Positions 1 through 8,051 are shown, counted from the first letter of the stretch. The stretch: 21,322 bases of DNA from Candidatus Parcubacteria bacterium (GCA_019661805.1 JAIFWR010000001.1:1-21322); one strand, 5' to 3'. The notes: a model not told the origin generated them from the letters alone. Translations and numbers: made by a program.

Positions 1-1634
1 GTGAACATGCCCGCGAGGAGCTGGTAGCGGACGTCGTTATTGAACTTCGCCGCCTGTTCGCGCACCGCAGAATTGGCGAAGGCGTAGAAGCTGTTCTTCT
101 GATCCATCGGGAGCGAGCTCGAGAGGATCTGCGGCGCGTACGCCACGATCTGCTCGACTTCCTCCGGGCGGCCGAGGGCCGCGGAGCGGTATGCCTTCTC
201 AAACGAGCTCACGGCGACGTCCGGCTTGCTTGACTGGGCCGCGGCAAGCGCCTGGATGAGGGAGGTGTTTGCGACCAAAGGCTTCCAGGTGAAGAAGTAG
301 AGGGAGGCAAGAAGAATGGCTCCGGCCGGCACGGCGGCGAGCGCGATCCTGTCATACGGGAGTGCGCCCTGCCAGGCGGGCTCTGTGGCGCTCCGCGCCT
401 GGAGGTACGCGAGGAGCGAGAAGAAGAACACGTAGCTCACGAGCTGGTCGAAGACGAAGAGGTTATGGAAGAAGTATGCCGCAAGGAGAGCCGTGAGAAT
501 CGTCTTCTCGAGGTAGGCAAGGTTCGCCCGGCGCCAGATCATGTCGAGGGCAATGGCGTAGAGCGAGAGGTAGAGCAGAAGGGCGAGAAGGCCGCCGGCA
601 ATCGCCCAGTCGAGGAAGACGTTGTGTGCGCGGTCAAACCAGGGCTCGAGGTTGTACATCTCCGGGCGGTAGTGTTCTTGGAAGACGTAATTAAAATTCT
701 CCTGCCCCCAGCCCAGGATCGGACGCTCCTTAATCCCCTGCCAGGCCATCGGCCAGATGTAGTAGCGGCCCTGGCTCTGGAGCTCGGAGAGCGAGAGGTT
801 CGCGAAGCGCGAGAGGACGGGACTCTGCTGGACAAAGGAAGCGTTCCGGATGGCGACAAGGCCTCCGCCAAGGATGACGAGCCCGGCGAGGAGCCCCACA
901 GAAGCCTTCCGCGCCCAGGCATTCTCCCTGTTCCTAATATTAAAGAGCGCGAAGATGACAAGACCGCCCGCGAGACCGAGCATCGTGCCCCTCGTCGCCG
1001 TGAAGTAGAGGATGATGGCGTTTGAGATCATGGAGATGCCGTACATCCACCGCATGCCGCGCCTCCGCCACTCGCGCGAGAGGTAAAAGAGCGCCACGAA
1101 GATGTGGAAGAGCATATAGACGGCGAGGTAGATGGCGTTCCCGAAGGTGCCATCCACGCGCACGCCGCCCTGGTTGATCTGCTTGACGCCCAGAAGCTGG
1201 AGCGAGCAGTAGAGGACCATGAGGAAGGAGGCGACGAGGGAGGCGTTCCACCACCGCTTCCAGTCCGCCTCGCGGAAGACGGAAGCCATGATGAGGAAGA
1301 GGGCTAGGAGGTGCGCGATCGTGATGAAGCCCTCCATGCGCTCGAAGTTCGACCAAAGGCTCTTGGTCGGCGCGACGCCCGCGAGGTCGGCGACGAGGAC
1401 GACGGCGGTAAAGGCGAGGAGGGCCCAGAGCATCCAGGACTTCTTCGGCCGATACTCAAGGTCGAGCGCGGCAAGGACGAGCCAGGCGGCGAAGGCGACC
1501 TCGACTGCCGCACGGAAGGCGAAGGCCTTGGTCGTGATGAAGGGGAAGAAGAGGGAGCCGGAAACGAGAAATGGCATGAACGGGACCGCAAAGAGGCAGA
1601 TGAACACGACGACCTTCAACGTGTGCTTATTCAT
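1..1634 (-). CDS. O-antigen ligase/polymerase-like membrane protein (Wzy/WaaL type), 3' end cut by window edge
   Basis: The frame is open from an ATG at 1634 to the left edge, 544 codons without a stop. My translation shows a hydrophobic N-terminus, WSNFERMEG at residues 94-102, repeated membrane segments through about residue 450, and the Wzy_C-type signature FDRAHN with His337 in the large extracytoplasmic loop after GWGQENF. After the last membrane segment comes a soluble helical stretch (about 470-544), probably the start of TPR repeats. Family knowledge: these proteins polymerise or ligate undecaprenyl-linked glycans on the outer face of the cytoplasmic membrane, and the loop His is important for catalysis. 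It is divergent from the Wzx-like gene, which fits export followed by polymerisation. Polymerase and ligase cannot be separated from sequence alone. An extended -10 lies 7 bases upstream of the ATG and no Shine-Dalgarno is evident. Confidence 0.88.
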   Translation of the reverse strand, partial: MNKHTLKVVVFICLFAVPFMPFLVSGSLFFPFITTKAFAFRAAVEVAFAAWLVLAALDLEYRPKKSWMLWALLAFTAVVLVADLAGVAPTKSLWSNFERMEGFITIAHLLALFLIMASVFREADWKRWWNASLVASFLMVLYCSLQLLGVKQINQGGVRVDGTFGNAIYLAVYMLFHIFVALFYLSREWRRRGMRWMYGISMISNAIILYFTATRGTMLGLAGGLVIFALFNIRNRENAWARKASVGLLAGLVILGGGLVAIRNASFVQQSPVLSRFANLSLSELQSQGRYYIWPMAWQGIKERPILGWGQENFNYVFQEHYRPEMYNLEPWFDRAHNVFLDWAIAGGLLALLLYLSLYAIALDMIWRRANLAYLEKTILTALLAAYFFHNLFVFDQLVSYVFFFSLLAYLQARSATEPAWQGALPYDRIALAAVPAGAILLASLYFFTWKPLVANTSLIQALAAAQSSKPDVAVSSFEKAYRSAALGRPEEVEQIVAYAPQILSSSLPMDQKNSFYAFANSAVREQAAKFNNDVRYQLLAGMF

Positions 1635-1641
1635 AGGGATT

Positions 1642-1650
1642 ATCGTACCA
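1642..1650 (-). promoter_or_regulatory. Extended -10 element for the Wzy/ligase-like gene
   Basis: On the minus strand this reads TGGTACGAT: a TGn extension plus TACGAT (four of six matches to TATAAT). It ends 7 bases before the ATG at 1634, so transcription would begin at or next to the start codon and give a leaderless mRNA. I saw no convincing -35 hexamer at 16-18 bases. Assignment rests on motif and position only. Confidence 0.45.
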
Positions 1651-1695
1651 TACGTCCTGCATTGCGCAGACGGGAAGATTGCCCGGGTATGCTTA

Positions 1696-1704
1696 TGCTA
1701 TTCT
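1696..1704 (+). promoter_or_regulatory. Extended -10 element for the Wzx-like operon
   Basis: The plus strand reads TGCTATTCT: a TGn extension plus TATTCT. It ends 15 bases before the ATG at 1720, giving a predicted leader of about 8-9 bases that begins close to the AAGGG at 1712-1716. A weak TTGCCC lies at 1679-1684. It sits back to back with the divergent element at 1642-1650 in an 85-base intergenic gap. Confidence 0.45.
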
Positions 1705-1719
1705 AACAGGTAAGGGTAT

Positions 1720-3015
1720 ATGGAAAGCTTGAAAAGCACCTCAATCCGCTTCCTGCGCTCGAGCGAACGCCTCTTCAAGCTCGACATGGCCTACTTGGCC
1801 AAAGGCGGAGCCTGGACGACGCTCTCCTTCACGGCGGGCACGCTTGCCTCGCTCGTGACCATGGTCGCCTTCGGCAACCTCCTCTCGCGCGAGACCTACG
1901 GCACCTACAACTATCTCCTTTCACTCGGCGCCTCGCTCTCCTTCCTCACTCTCTCGGGCGCGGGTATCGCCGTTACCCGCGCCGTGGCGCGCGGGCAGGA
2001 GGGCATCGTGCCGTACGTGCTCCGCCTCCAGCTCAAATACAACCTAATCGCCGTCGCGACGGTCCTCTCGGTCGCCGCCTACTACGGCTACAAGGGCAAT
2101 ATGCTCTTCGCCGCCTCGCTCGCCTTGCTCGCTATTGCTTACCCGATGGCGGAAGCTTTCCATGTCTTCGTCCAGGTACTGACCGGTCGGAGGCGCTTCG
2201 ACCTTCTGGCAAAGACGGTGAGTATCATCACCCTCGCCGCCACCGTCGCGACGCTCCTCACTCTGTTTCTGACGAAGAGCGTGCTCGCCCTTATCGCCGT
2301 CTACGCCACTTTCTCGCTCGTGCCGAACGTAATCGCGTATCTCTTCGTGACGCGGCACCTCAAGGGGGAGGAGCCCGACCCCGCCGAGCTCCGAGAGATG
2401 AGGCGCACGGCCTTCCACATCACCGGTGCCGGGCTGGTCGGTACGGCGGCCGCCTATATCGACAAGATTCTCCTCTTCCAGGTCGCGGGGCCGGCGGCTC
2501 TCGCCGTCTACGGCTTCGCCATCGCGGGACCCGAGAGGCTGAAGAGCCTCATTAAGAACTGGGGAGCGGTCACGTTCCCGAACCTGGCCCAACGCACCCT
2601 TCCCGAAATCCGCCAGTTCATCTACCGAAGGATCGCCTTCGCGCTCCTCGTCGGTGCAGCGCTCTCGGCTGCCTATATCGTTTTCGCACCGATCCTCTTC
2701 AAGCTCTTCCTGCCTCGCTACCTCGACGCCATTCCCTACTCCCAAGTCCAGGCGCTCGGCCTCATCTTCGCCCCCGTGATTATCTATATCGGCAGTATCT
2801 TCGCCCAGCAGAACATGCTCCGGGCCACCTACGCGCTCTCGGTCGGCACGCAGATCGTGCGGATCGCGCTCTTCGTCGCCTTCGGCTGGCTCTGGCAGAT
2901 CTGGGGACTCATTGCCGCCTATCTCCTCGCTTCCCTCATAAACGCACTCTATGGCATCCTCATCTGGGAATGGGAAATCCGCCACCTCTCCCGCATCCAC
3001 GGCCATGACGAGTAG
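1720..3015 (+). CDS. Wzx-like oligosaccharide flippase (polysaccharide biosynthesis protein)
   Basis: This 431-residue protein is almost entirely hydrophobic helices, about 12 by eye, in the size range of MOP-superfamily Wzx flippases. The N-terminal region contains AKGGAWTTLSFTAG followed by FGNLLSRETYGTYNYLLS, the pattern seen at the start of RfbX/Wzx and related polysaccharide exporters. Basic residues cluster in short loops. Known role of the family: moving undecaprenyl-diphosphate-linked oligosaccharide across the cytoplasmic membrane for polymerisation by a Wzy protein. A Wzy/ligase-like gene is divergently adjacent, which supports the pairing. The ATG at 1720 has AAGGG just upstream. 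It leads a four-gene run and its stop overlaps the next start by 11 bases. MATE- or MurJ-type exporters are less likely given the context. Confidence 0.9.
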   Translation: MESLKSTSIRFLRSSERLFKLDMAYLAKGGAWTTLSFTAGTLASLVTMVAFGNLLSRETYGTYNYLLSLGASLSFLTLSGAGIAVTRAVARGQEGIVPYVLRLQLKYNLIAVATVLSVAAYYGYKGNMLFAASLALLAIAYPMAEAFHVFVQVLTGRRRFDLLAKTVSIITLAATVATLLTLFLTKSVLALIAVYATFSLVPNVIAYLFVTRHLKGEEPDPAELREMRRTAFHITGAGLVGTAAAYIDKILLFQVAGPAALAVYGFAIAGPERLKSLIKNWGAVTFPNLAQRTLPEIRQFIYRRIAFALLVGAALSAAYIVFAPILFKLFLPRYLDAIPYSQVQALGLIFAPVIIYIGSIFAQQNMLRATYALSVGTQIVRIALFVAFGWLWQIWGLIAAYLLASLINALYGILIWEWEIRHLSRIHGHDE

Positions 3016-3655
3016 TCCGCGCACGTCACTCTCGGTCTCGGTGAGGAGGCACTTCGTCGACACGTTCTTTACTTCCCATGCATCACTTCTTGAGGGAAGG
3101 AAAGTGATCGACCTCGGCGGCAAGAAACAGAACAAGCGCGGGCTCTTCGACCTCGGCCGTTATGCCTCCGATATCACGTACGTCAACATCGACCGCACGA
3201 CCGAACCCGACATTGTGGCCGATGCCGCCGCCGTTCCCCTTCCCGACGCTTCGTGCGACGCTATCGTGTTAGGAGAAGTGCTCGAACACGTGCCAGAGCC
3301 GATAGCTGTTCTGATGGAGGCTCACCGTCTCTTGCGGACGGGGGGTCAAGTCCTCGCGACGGTGCCATTCATCTACCCCGTCCACGCCGACCCGTACGAC
3401 TTCGGCCGCTATACGGAATATTATTGGCAGAAAGCGGCGGAAAAGGCCGGCTTCGGTGCTATCATGATCGAGCGCCAGGGCGGCTTCTTCGCGGTCCTCG
3501 CGCTCATGGTCCAGCACTTCTTCCGCGCCAAGAAGGTCTCCTGGCGGCCAGTCCAGCTTCCTCTCGTACGCTTCTGTATGTGGCTCGATAGAGGAACAAC
3601 CGCGCTGCTCTTCCGCGACTGGACGACCGGCTACGGGCTCGTGTTCACTAAATAA
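3005..3655 (+). CDS. Class I SAM-dependent methyltransferase (Methyltransf_11-like)
   Basis: This 216-residue protein has a Rossmann methyltransferase pattern: VIDLGGK (34-40) as a variant motif I, NIDRTTEPDIVAD (61-73) with an acidic residue for SAM ribose binding, and GEVLEHV (90-96) followed by RLLRTGGQVLATVPF, the typical motif of Methyltransf_11 enzymes. An in-frame ATG exists at 2951 but would overlap the flippase gene by 65 bases. The ATG at 3005, which overlaps its stop by 11 bases, is preferred because the added 18 residues are low-complexity and read through the flippase 3' end. The stop abuts the carbamoyltransferase ATG (TAAATG). The context suggests O-methylation of a sugar or lipid-linked intermediate; the substrate cannot be read from the sequence. 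Confidence 0.83.
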   Translation: MTSSPRTSLSVSVRRHFVDTFFTSHASLLEGRKVIDLGGKKQNKRGLFDLGRYASDITYVNIDRTTEPDIVADAAAVPLPDASCDAIVLGEVLEHVPEPIAVLMEAHRLLRTGGQVLATVPFIYPVHADPYDFGRYTEYYWQKAAEKAGFGAIMIERQGGFFAVLALMVQHFFRAKKVSWRPVQLPLVRFCMWLDRGTTALLFRDWTTGYGLVFTK

Positions 3656-5428
3656 ATGACAAAGATCCTCGGCATATCGCTCGGACACGATTCGAACCTC
3701 GCGCTCATCGAAGATGGGCAGGTCAAAGCTGTGATGGAGGCGGAGCGCTACTTCCGCCAGAAGCGCTACAAGCTCTCGGCCGAGCACCTCGAGCCGGGCA
3801 AGTTCCCGAGCACGTACCAATACACCGATGTCGAGGACCTCAAGCTCTTCCTCCGGCGAGTGAAGGAAGAATGGGGGGAGAAGTTTGATCATGTCGCCGT
3901 CCAGAACCAGGGGCGGAAGCAGGAATTCGAAAATCTGAAAATTCTTCATAGAGAAGCTGGCATTTCCTACGGCGAGATCCATCATCTCGACCACCATCTC
4001 TCGCACGCCTCGCTCTCCTACTTCACCTCGCCCTTTAGGGATGCGCTCGTCCTCTCCTACGACGGCATCGGGAACGATGGCAAGACCGTCTTTTTCCAAG
4101 CGAAGGGCAATGCGCTCACGTATCTCGCGAATATCCCGCTTGCCTTCGGCCAGAGCTACAACAACATGGGCTACATCGCGGGCGTCTCGCCCGAGATCGA
4201 GGGCACGACCTCCGGCAAGGCCATGGGCCTCACTTCCTACGGCACGGTGCGTGGGAAGTGGCTCCCGTATGCGCGTAAGTACGTGAGGAAGTACCGGAAA
4301 TTCAAGAGCGCGAAGGTGGGCGATCTCCAGCAAAGGGGCGCCGGGCACCGGATCAACGACGTCGGCCTGCGCGACATTCCCGAGTTGAAGAAGTACCTCG
4401 TCCCGCGCCAGTTCCCTTTCGAGATACAGACCTGGCAGGAGAAGGTAAAGCTCTTCTTCGGCCTCATCCACCAAGACGAGCTCCGCCTGCTGGGGCCGAA
4501 GGACAAGGACTCGCAGGATCTCGCCGCCACCGTCCAGGTCGCCTGGACCGAAGAGGTGATGCGGCTCCTCCGCGAGCACAAGGGAGGAAACGCAAACCTC
4601 TGCGTCGTCGGCGGCTGTGCGCTCAATGGCACGACGAACTACGAGATCGAGAAGAGCGGCCTCTTCGATAAGGTCCACTTCATCCCGAACCCTTCCGACT
4701 GCGGGCTTGCCTCCGGCGCGGCGCTCCACGTCTACTATGGGAAGCTCGGGAACGCATTTGAGGGTTCAAAGGAGTACTACTCGCCCTACCTGGGCTCACT
4801 CCCCTATGATCTCGACAAGCTCGAAGGCTTAAAGGGACGCTATCCGCATAAGGATGTCTCTGAAGCCGACCTCCCGGGCATCCTCGCGCGCCTCGTCGCG
4901 GCCGACCTCATCGTGGGCTTGGTCTCGGGGCGCTACGAGGTCGGCCCGCGCGCGCTCGGCAACCGCTCCATCCTCTGCAACCCGCTCAATCCTGAGATGA
5001 GGGAAATCCTGAACGACAAGGTCAAGCACCGCGAATGGTACCGGCCGTTTGCGCCGATGGTGGCGGAGGAAGACGCCCAGACGTACTTCACCAATAAGGC
5101 GGCCGTGCCCTACATGTCGGTCATCTGCGACACGCGCGAGGAATACCGGGACAAGCTCCCTTCGATCACGCACGTTGATGGCAGCGCCCGGATCCAGACG
5201 GTCAACCCGTCGCAAAATCCGCTCATCTACCAGGCGCTGAAGGAGTTCGGGAAGCTGAAGGGCATGCCCATCTTCCTCAACACCTCGTACAACCCGGCGG
5301 GCGAGCCGATATTGAACTTCTGCGAAGTGGGTCTCGAAATGCTCGACAAAACGGACTTTGATCTTGTTATCATTGGTACTAGTATCTTTTCAAGCCATGC
5401 GAAAAAGCATCTTCTGGAAACCATATAG
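3656..5428 (+). CDS. NodU/CmcH-family carbamoyltransferase
   Basis: The 590-residue length matches the family. The N-terminal ASKHA-fold part opens with ILGISLGHDSNLALIEDG and contains DHHLSHA with His113 and His117, the metal-binding HxxxH shared with TsaD-like proteins, then SYDGIGNDG (134-142). The central part has VVGGCALNGTTN (317-328) and NPSDCGLASGAA. The C-terminal NodU domain has VGPRALGNRS (429-438), YRPFAP (462-467) and a late LNTSYNPAGEPI. Known chemistry: transfer of a carbamoyl group from carbamoyl phosphate via carbamoyl-AMP to a hydroxyl, as in Nod-factor and antibiotic decoration. Here the likely acceptor is a sugar hydroxyl of the exported glycan. Its ATG follows the preceding stop with no gap, and its end overlaps the next gene, so it sits in an operon. 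Confidence 0.92.
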   Translation: MTKILGISLGHDSNLALIEDGQVKAVMEAERYFRQKRYKLSAEHLEPGKFPSTYQYTDVEDLKLFLRRVKEEWGEKFDHVAVQNQGRKQEFENLKILHREAGISYGEIHHLDHHLSHASLSYFTSPFRDALVLSYDGIGNDGKTVFFQAKGNALTYLANIPLAFGQSYNNMGYIAGVSPEIEGTTSGKAMGLTSYGTVRGKWLPYARKYVRKYRKFKSAKVGDLQQRGAGHRINDVGLRDIPELKKYLVPRQFPFEIQTWQEKVKLFFGLIHQDELRLLGPKDKDSQDLAATVQVAWTEEVMRLLREHKGGNANLCVVGGCALNGTTNYEIEKSGLFDKVHFIPNPSDCGLASGAALHVYYGKLGNAFEGSKEYYSPYLGSLPYDLDKLEGLKGRYPHKDVSEADLPGILARLVAADLIVGLVSGRYEVGPRALGNRSILCNPLNPEMREILNDKVKHREWYRPFAPMVAEEDAQTYFTNKAAVPYMSVICDTREEYRDKLPSITHVDGSARIQTVNPSQNPLIYQALKEFGKLKGMPIFLNTSYNPAGEPILNFCEVGLEMLDKTDFDLVIIGTSIFSSHAKKHLLETI

Positions 5429-6437
5429 CAATCTCTTGATCATCGGCGATAACGCCGGCTGGGCAGTCGACGTCGAGGCGCGCGCCCTGCTCGGCATCGC
5501 CCAGAGGCTCGGCTTCAGGGCGAAGCTCGCGAAGCGCGCTTTCTTGAACATTCCCCGAGCCGTCCATTATGTCTCGCAGTTCTCCTTGAATAATCCTTCA
5601 ATCTATAAGAGCCGGCATGCTATCTCGGTCGACTATTTCCATGGCAAGCCGGAACAGGGAGAGAATTTTCGGAAATGCTTCGAGTCTCTGAAGACCCATC
5701 ACCGGAGCATTGCCCGTGTCCGAGTCTCTACCCGGGAGATGGAGGCACTCATCAAATCTTCCGGCATCGCGCCGGAGAAGGTCATGAGGATTCCCATCGG
5801 CGTCGACCTGGACATCTTTAAGCCCCAGACCGCTGAATCCCGCGCTCAATCGCGAAAAGTGCTCGATATCCCGGCCGACGCCGTCGTCATCGGTTCCTTC
5901 CAGAAGGACGGCGTCGGCTGGGGCGAGGGTAATGAGCCAAAGATGATCAAGGGGCCGGACGTCTTCCTCGAAGTGATCGGAAAACTGAAAAATGAAATTC
6001 CGAACCTCTGGGTACTCCTGTCAGGCCCCGCGCGCGGCTACGTGAAGAAGGGGCTCGAAAAGCTCGGCGTCCCCTACCGGCATACCTACTTCAAGGACTA
6101 CCGCGACATCGCCGCGCTCTACGACGCCCTCGACCTCTACCTCGTCGCCTCCCGCGAGGAGGGAGGGCCGAAGGCCGTGCTCGAGAGCATGGCCAAGTCG
6201 GTGCCTCTTGTGACGACCGCTGTCGGCCAGGCCGCCGACCTTGTGAAGCACGGCGAGAATGCCATGATGTCGCCCATCGGCGACGCCTCCCTCCTTGCCC
6301 GGCACTCCCTCGATATCCTCAAGGATCAGGAATTAAAGGCGAAGCTCACAGTGGGCGGCTTTGCTACCGCCACAGAAAATAGTTTCGAAGCGCAACTGCC
6401 ACTCTGGAAGGAATTCTTTTCTTACATTCGCGCTTAA
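5397..6437 (+). CDS. GT4-type glycosyltransferase
   Basis: This 346-residue protein has a GT-B C-terminal half: IPIGVDLDIFKP at about 132-143, a donor-domain start IGSFQKDG, and SREEGGPKAVLESMA at 252-266, which gives the EX7E motif with Glu255 and Glu263. These are GT1/GT4-superfamily features for transfer from a nucleotide sugar to a lipid-linked acceptor in the cytoplasm. The N-terminal acceptor half is short and not diagnostic. A TTG at 5358 would lengthen it by 13 residues. The ATG at 5397, inside the carbamoyltransferase end (32-base overlap), is preferred because MRKSIFW leads directly into a plausible first strand. No clear Shine-Dalgarno is present, so expression may depend on translational coupling. 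Confidence 0.87.
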   Translation: MRKSIFWKPYSNLLIIGDNAGWAVDVEARALLGIAQRLGFRAKLAKRAFLNIPRAVHYVSQFSLNNPSIYKSRHAISVDYFHGKPEQGENFRKCFESLKTHHRSIARVRVSTREMEALIKSSGIAPEKVMRIPIGVDLDIFKPQTAESRAQSRKVLDIPADAVVIGSFQKDGVGWGEGNEPKMIKGPDVFLEVIGKLKNEIPNLWVLLSGPARGYVKKGLEKLGVPYRHTYFKDYRDIAALYDALDLYLVASREEGGPKAVLESMAKSVPLVTTAVGQAADLVKHGENAMMSPIGDASLLARHSLDILKDQELKAKLTVGGFATATENSFEAQLPLWKEFFSYIRA

Positions 6438-6439
6438 AG

Positions 6440-6464
6440 CCCGTGCTTGTATAAAGCACTCGGG
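6440..6464 (+). other. Hairpin after the first operon, overlapping the next promoter
   Basis: Two bases after the GT4 stop, GTGCTT (6443-6448) pairs perfectly with AAGCAC (6454-6459) around a five-base loop. CCC (6440-6442) can extend the stem with GGG (6462-6464) across a two-base bulge. No T-run follows, so it is a weak candidate intrinsic terminator. The loop carries part of the -35 element of the radical SAM promoter. Confidence 0.4.
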
Positions 6465-6474
6465 AAGGTATGAT
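6447..6474 (+). promoter_or_regulatory. Sigma70-type promoter of the radical SAM gene
   Basis: TTGTAT (6447-6452) and TATGAT (6469-6474) are separated by 16 bases, each close to the -35 and -10 consensus. The predicted start near 6481 gives a leader of about 30 bases containing AGGAG (6501-6505), seven bases before the ATG at 6513. This is the only start in the window with a full -35/-10 pair, a normal leader and a consensus Shine-Dalgarno. Confidence 0.6.
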
Positions 6475-6512
6475 GATGCGAGACAAATTGTTCCATAGAT
6501 AGGAGTGAGCGA

Positions 6513-7994
6513 ATGGCAGATATCTGCTTGGTCGTACCGCCGAGCCTGGTTCTCTCCGATGAGAGGACATTCATGCATCTCGGCATCCTCAAAGTGGGCG
6601 CCGTTCTCAAGCACAACGGTGTCCCGACCGACATGCTTGATCTCTCCGGCGTGAAGAATTACCTCGACGTTGTCGAGACCTACGCCAAGGAGAGCGTCAC
6701 CTGCACGTTCGGCATCACGGCGACAAGCCCGCAGATGCCAGCCTCCGCCGAGATCGCCCGCGTGATCAGGAATCACGTTCCTGATGCGAGGATCATCCTC
6801 GGCGGACCGCACGTCACCCTCGTCAACGCCGCCACGAAGAAGGAGACTGCCAGGAGCAGCCTCGGGAGGGCGGGACGCGCTTTCGAGAAGCTGCGAAGCC
6901 TCTTCGATGGCCTCGTGGCTGGCGATGGGGAAATCGCGATCCTCCGGATGCTCGAGAATCCGGCTCTCGGTTTCATCGACGCCGACGACCGGAAATCGGA
7001 CCTCTACCTCAAGTCTTCCGAGCTCAACCTAATGCCATTTCCCGCCCGGGAAATGGTCGATGTGGAGAGCTATAAGTACACGATCGACGGCGTGCGTGCG
7101 CTCTCGATGATCGCCCAGCTGGGCTGCCCCTTCCAATGCGGATTCTGCGGCGGACGGGAGTCGGACTATCTCCGGCGGGTCAGGCTCCGCAACACAGAGA
7201 GCGTGGTCGCCGAAATGCGCCACATCTTCGAGACCTACGGCGTGCGCGGGATCATGCTCTACGACGACGAACTGAACGTCAACAAGAACATGGTCGAGCT
7301 CATGGACGCGATCGCGAGGCTCGGCGACGAGCTCAAGGTCGAGTGGAGGCTGCGCGGCTTCGTCAAGGCCGAGCTCTTCACCGAGGCACAGGCGCAGGCA
7401 ATGCACAGGGCAGGCTTCAGGGAAGTTCTGACCGGCTTCGAGTCGGGCTCGCCTCTCATCCTGAAGAACATCAGGAAGAACGCCACCCGCGACGACAACA
7501 CCCGATGCGTCGAGACGGCGCGGAAGGCGGGTCTCAAGGTAAAGGCCCTCATGTCGATGGGCCACCCCGGCGAAAGCGAGGAGACTGTCAGGGAAACCGA
7601 GGAATGGCTCCTCTCGATCGAGCCGAACTCCTTCGACCTGACGCGGATCACCGTCTACCCGGGCACACCCTACTTCGACCATGCCGTGCCGCACGGCTCT
7701 CTCGAGGACACCTGGACGTACACGGTCGACGGGCACCGGCTCCATTCGCTCGAAGTGGACTTCCTCACGGATTTCCTCTTCTACAAGGGCGATCGGGGCG
7801 ACCGCGCCGGCCTCAACACCTTGGCCACCTTCACTGACTACTTGTCGGCCGAAGAGCTGGTGAATCTCCGAAAGGAGACCGAGGACCGGCTCCGCGCGAA
7901 GCTCGGCCAGCCCTACCAGACGGACATGGCGGGGATCCAGTACGAGCATTCGATGGGCATGGGCCTGCCCGACAACATCCTCCGGTCCGCGTGA
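6513..7994 (+). CDS. Radical SAM protein with N-terminal B12-binding-like domain
   Basis: This 493-residue protein has the classic radical SAM cluster motif with Cys205, Cys209 and Cys212 in GCPFQCGFC, which binds the 4Fe-4S cluster used to cleave SAM. The preceding 180 residues look like a B12-binding-type Rossmann domain: ICLVVPPS at the start, GILKVGAVLKHNG, then RIILGGPHVTLV (94-105). The DxHxxG cobalamin-His motif is not visible, so cobalamin may be absent or bound without a lower His ligand. After the barrel come LMSMGHPGES and YPGTPYFDHA, usual in the BchE/HpnP-like superfamily. Reaction unknown: methylation, oxidation or rearrangement of a lipid or sugar are all possible. It is expressed as a single gene from its own promoter and ends at a strong terminator, unlike the packed operons around it. 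Confidence 0.87.
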   Translation: MADICLVVPPSLVLSDERTFMHLGILKVGAVLKHNGVPTDMLDLSGVKNYLDVVETYAKESVTCTFGITATSPQMPASAEIARVIRNHVPDARIILGGPHVTLVNAATKKETARSSLGRAGRAFEKLRSLFDGLVAGDGEIAILRMLENPALGFIDADDRKSDLYLKSSELNLMPFPAREMVDVESYKYTIDGVRALSMIAQLGCPFQCGFCGGRESDYLRRVRLRNTESVVAEMRHIFETYGVRGIMLYDDELNVNKNMVELMDAIARLGDELKVEWRLRGFVKAELFTEAQAQAMHRAGFREVLTGFESGSPLILKNIRKNATRDDNTRCVETARKAGLKVKALMSMGHPGESEETVRETEEWLLSIEPNSFDLTRITVYPGTPYFDHAVPHGSLEDTWTYTVDGHRLHSLEVDFLTDFLFYKGDRGDRAGLNTLATFTDYLSAEELVNLRKETEDRLRAKLGQPYQTDMAGIQYEHSMGMGLPDNILRSA

Positions 7995-8009
7995 CCGGGG
8001 AAGAACAGG

Positions 8010-8039
8010 GGTCCGGACGGCTTGCCGTCCGGACCTTTT
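8010..8039 (+). terminator. Intrinsic (rho-independent) terminator of the radical SAM gene
   Basis: GGTCCGGACGG (8010-8020) and CCGTCCGGACC (8025-8035) form a perfect 11-base-pair GC-rich stem with a four-base CTTG loop, followed by TTTTATT. It begins 15 bases after the stop codon. On the minus strand the run after the stem is not T-rich, so it is predicted to act for the plus strand only. Confidence 0.9.
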
Positions 8040-8051
8040 ATTATAAAAGTA

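Noticed and set aside
465-1713. Several open frames on both strands across the left end
   Set aside because: All are out of frame with the continuous minus-strand reading frame from 1634 to the edge, which encodes a coherent membrane protein with ligase motifs.
2044-3135. Antisense open frame (363 codons) opposite the Wzx-like gene
   Set aside because: Its charged, low-complexity translation has no motif, and the plus strand has a clear membrane transporter.
3269-4729. Long antisense open frame (486 codons) on the minus strand
   Set aside because: It lies opposite the methyltransferase and carbamoyltransferase genes, which have clear family motifs. Its translation is rich in Glu, Arg and Val with no domain, as expected of a frame opposite GC-rich coding DNA.
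7029-7949. Antisense open frame (306 codons) opposite the radical SAM gene
   Set aside because: The plus strand carries the CxxxCxxC cluster, promoter and terminator. The opposite frame shows no family signal.
8010-8039. The terminator as a bidirectional terminator for the NUDIX operon
   Set aside because: On the minus strand the stem is not followed by a T-run, so only plus-strand termination is supported.
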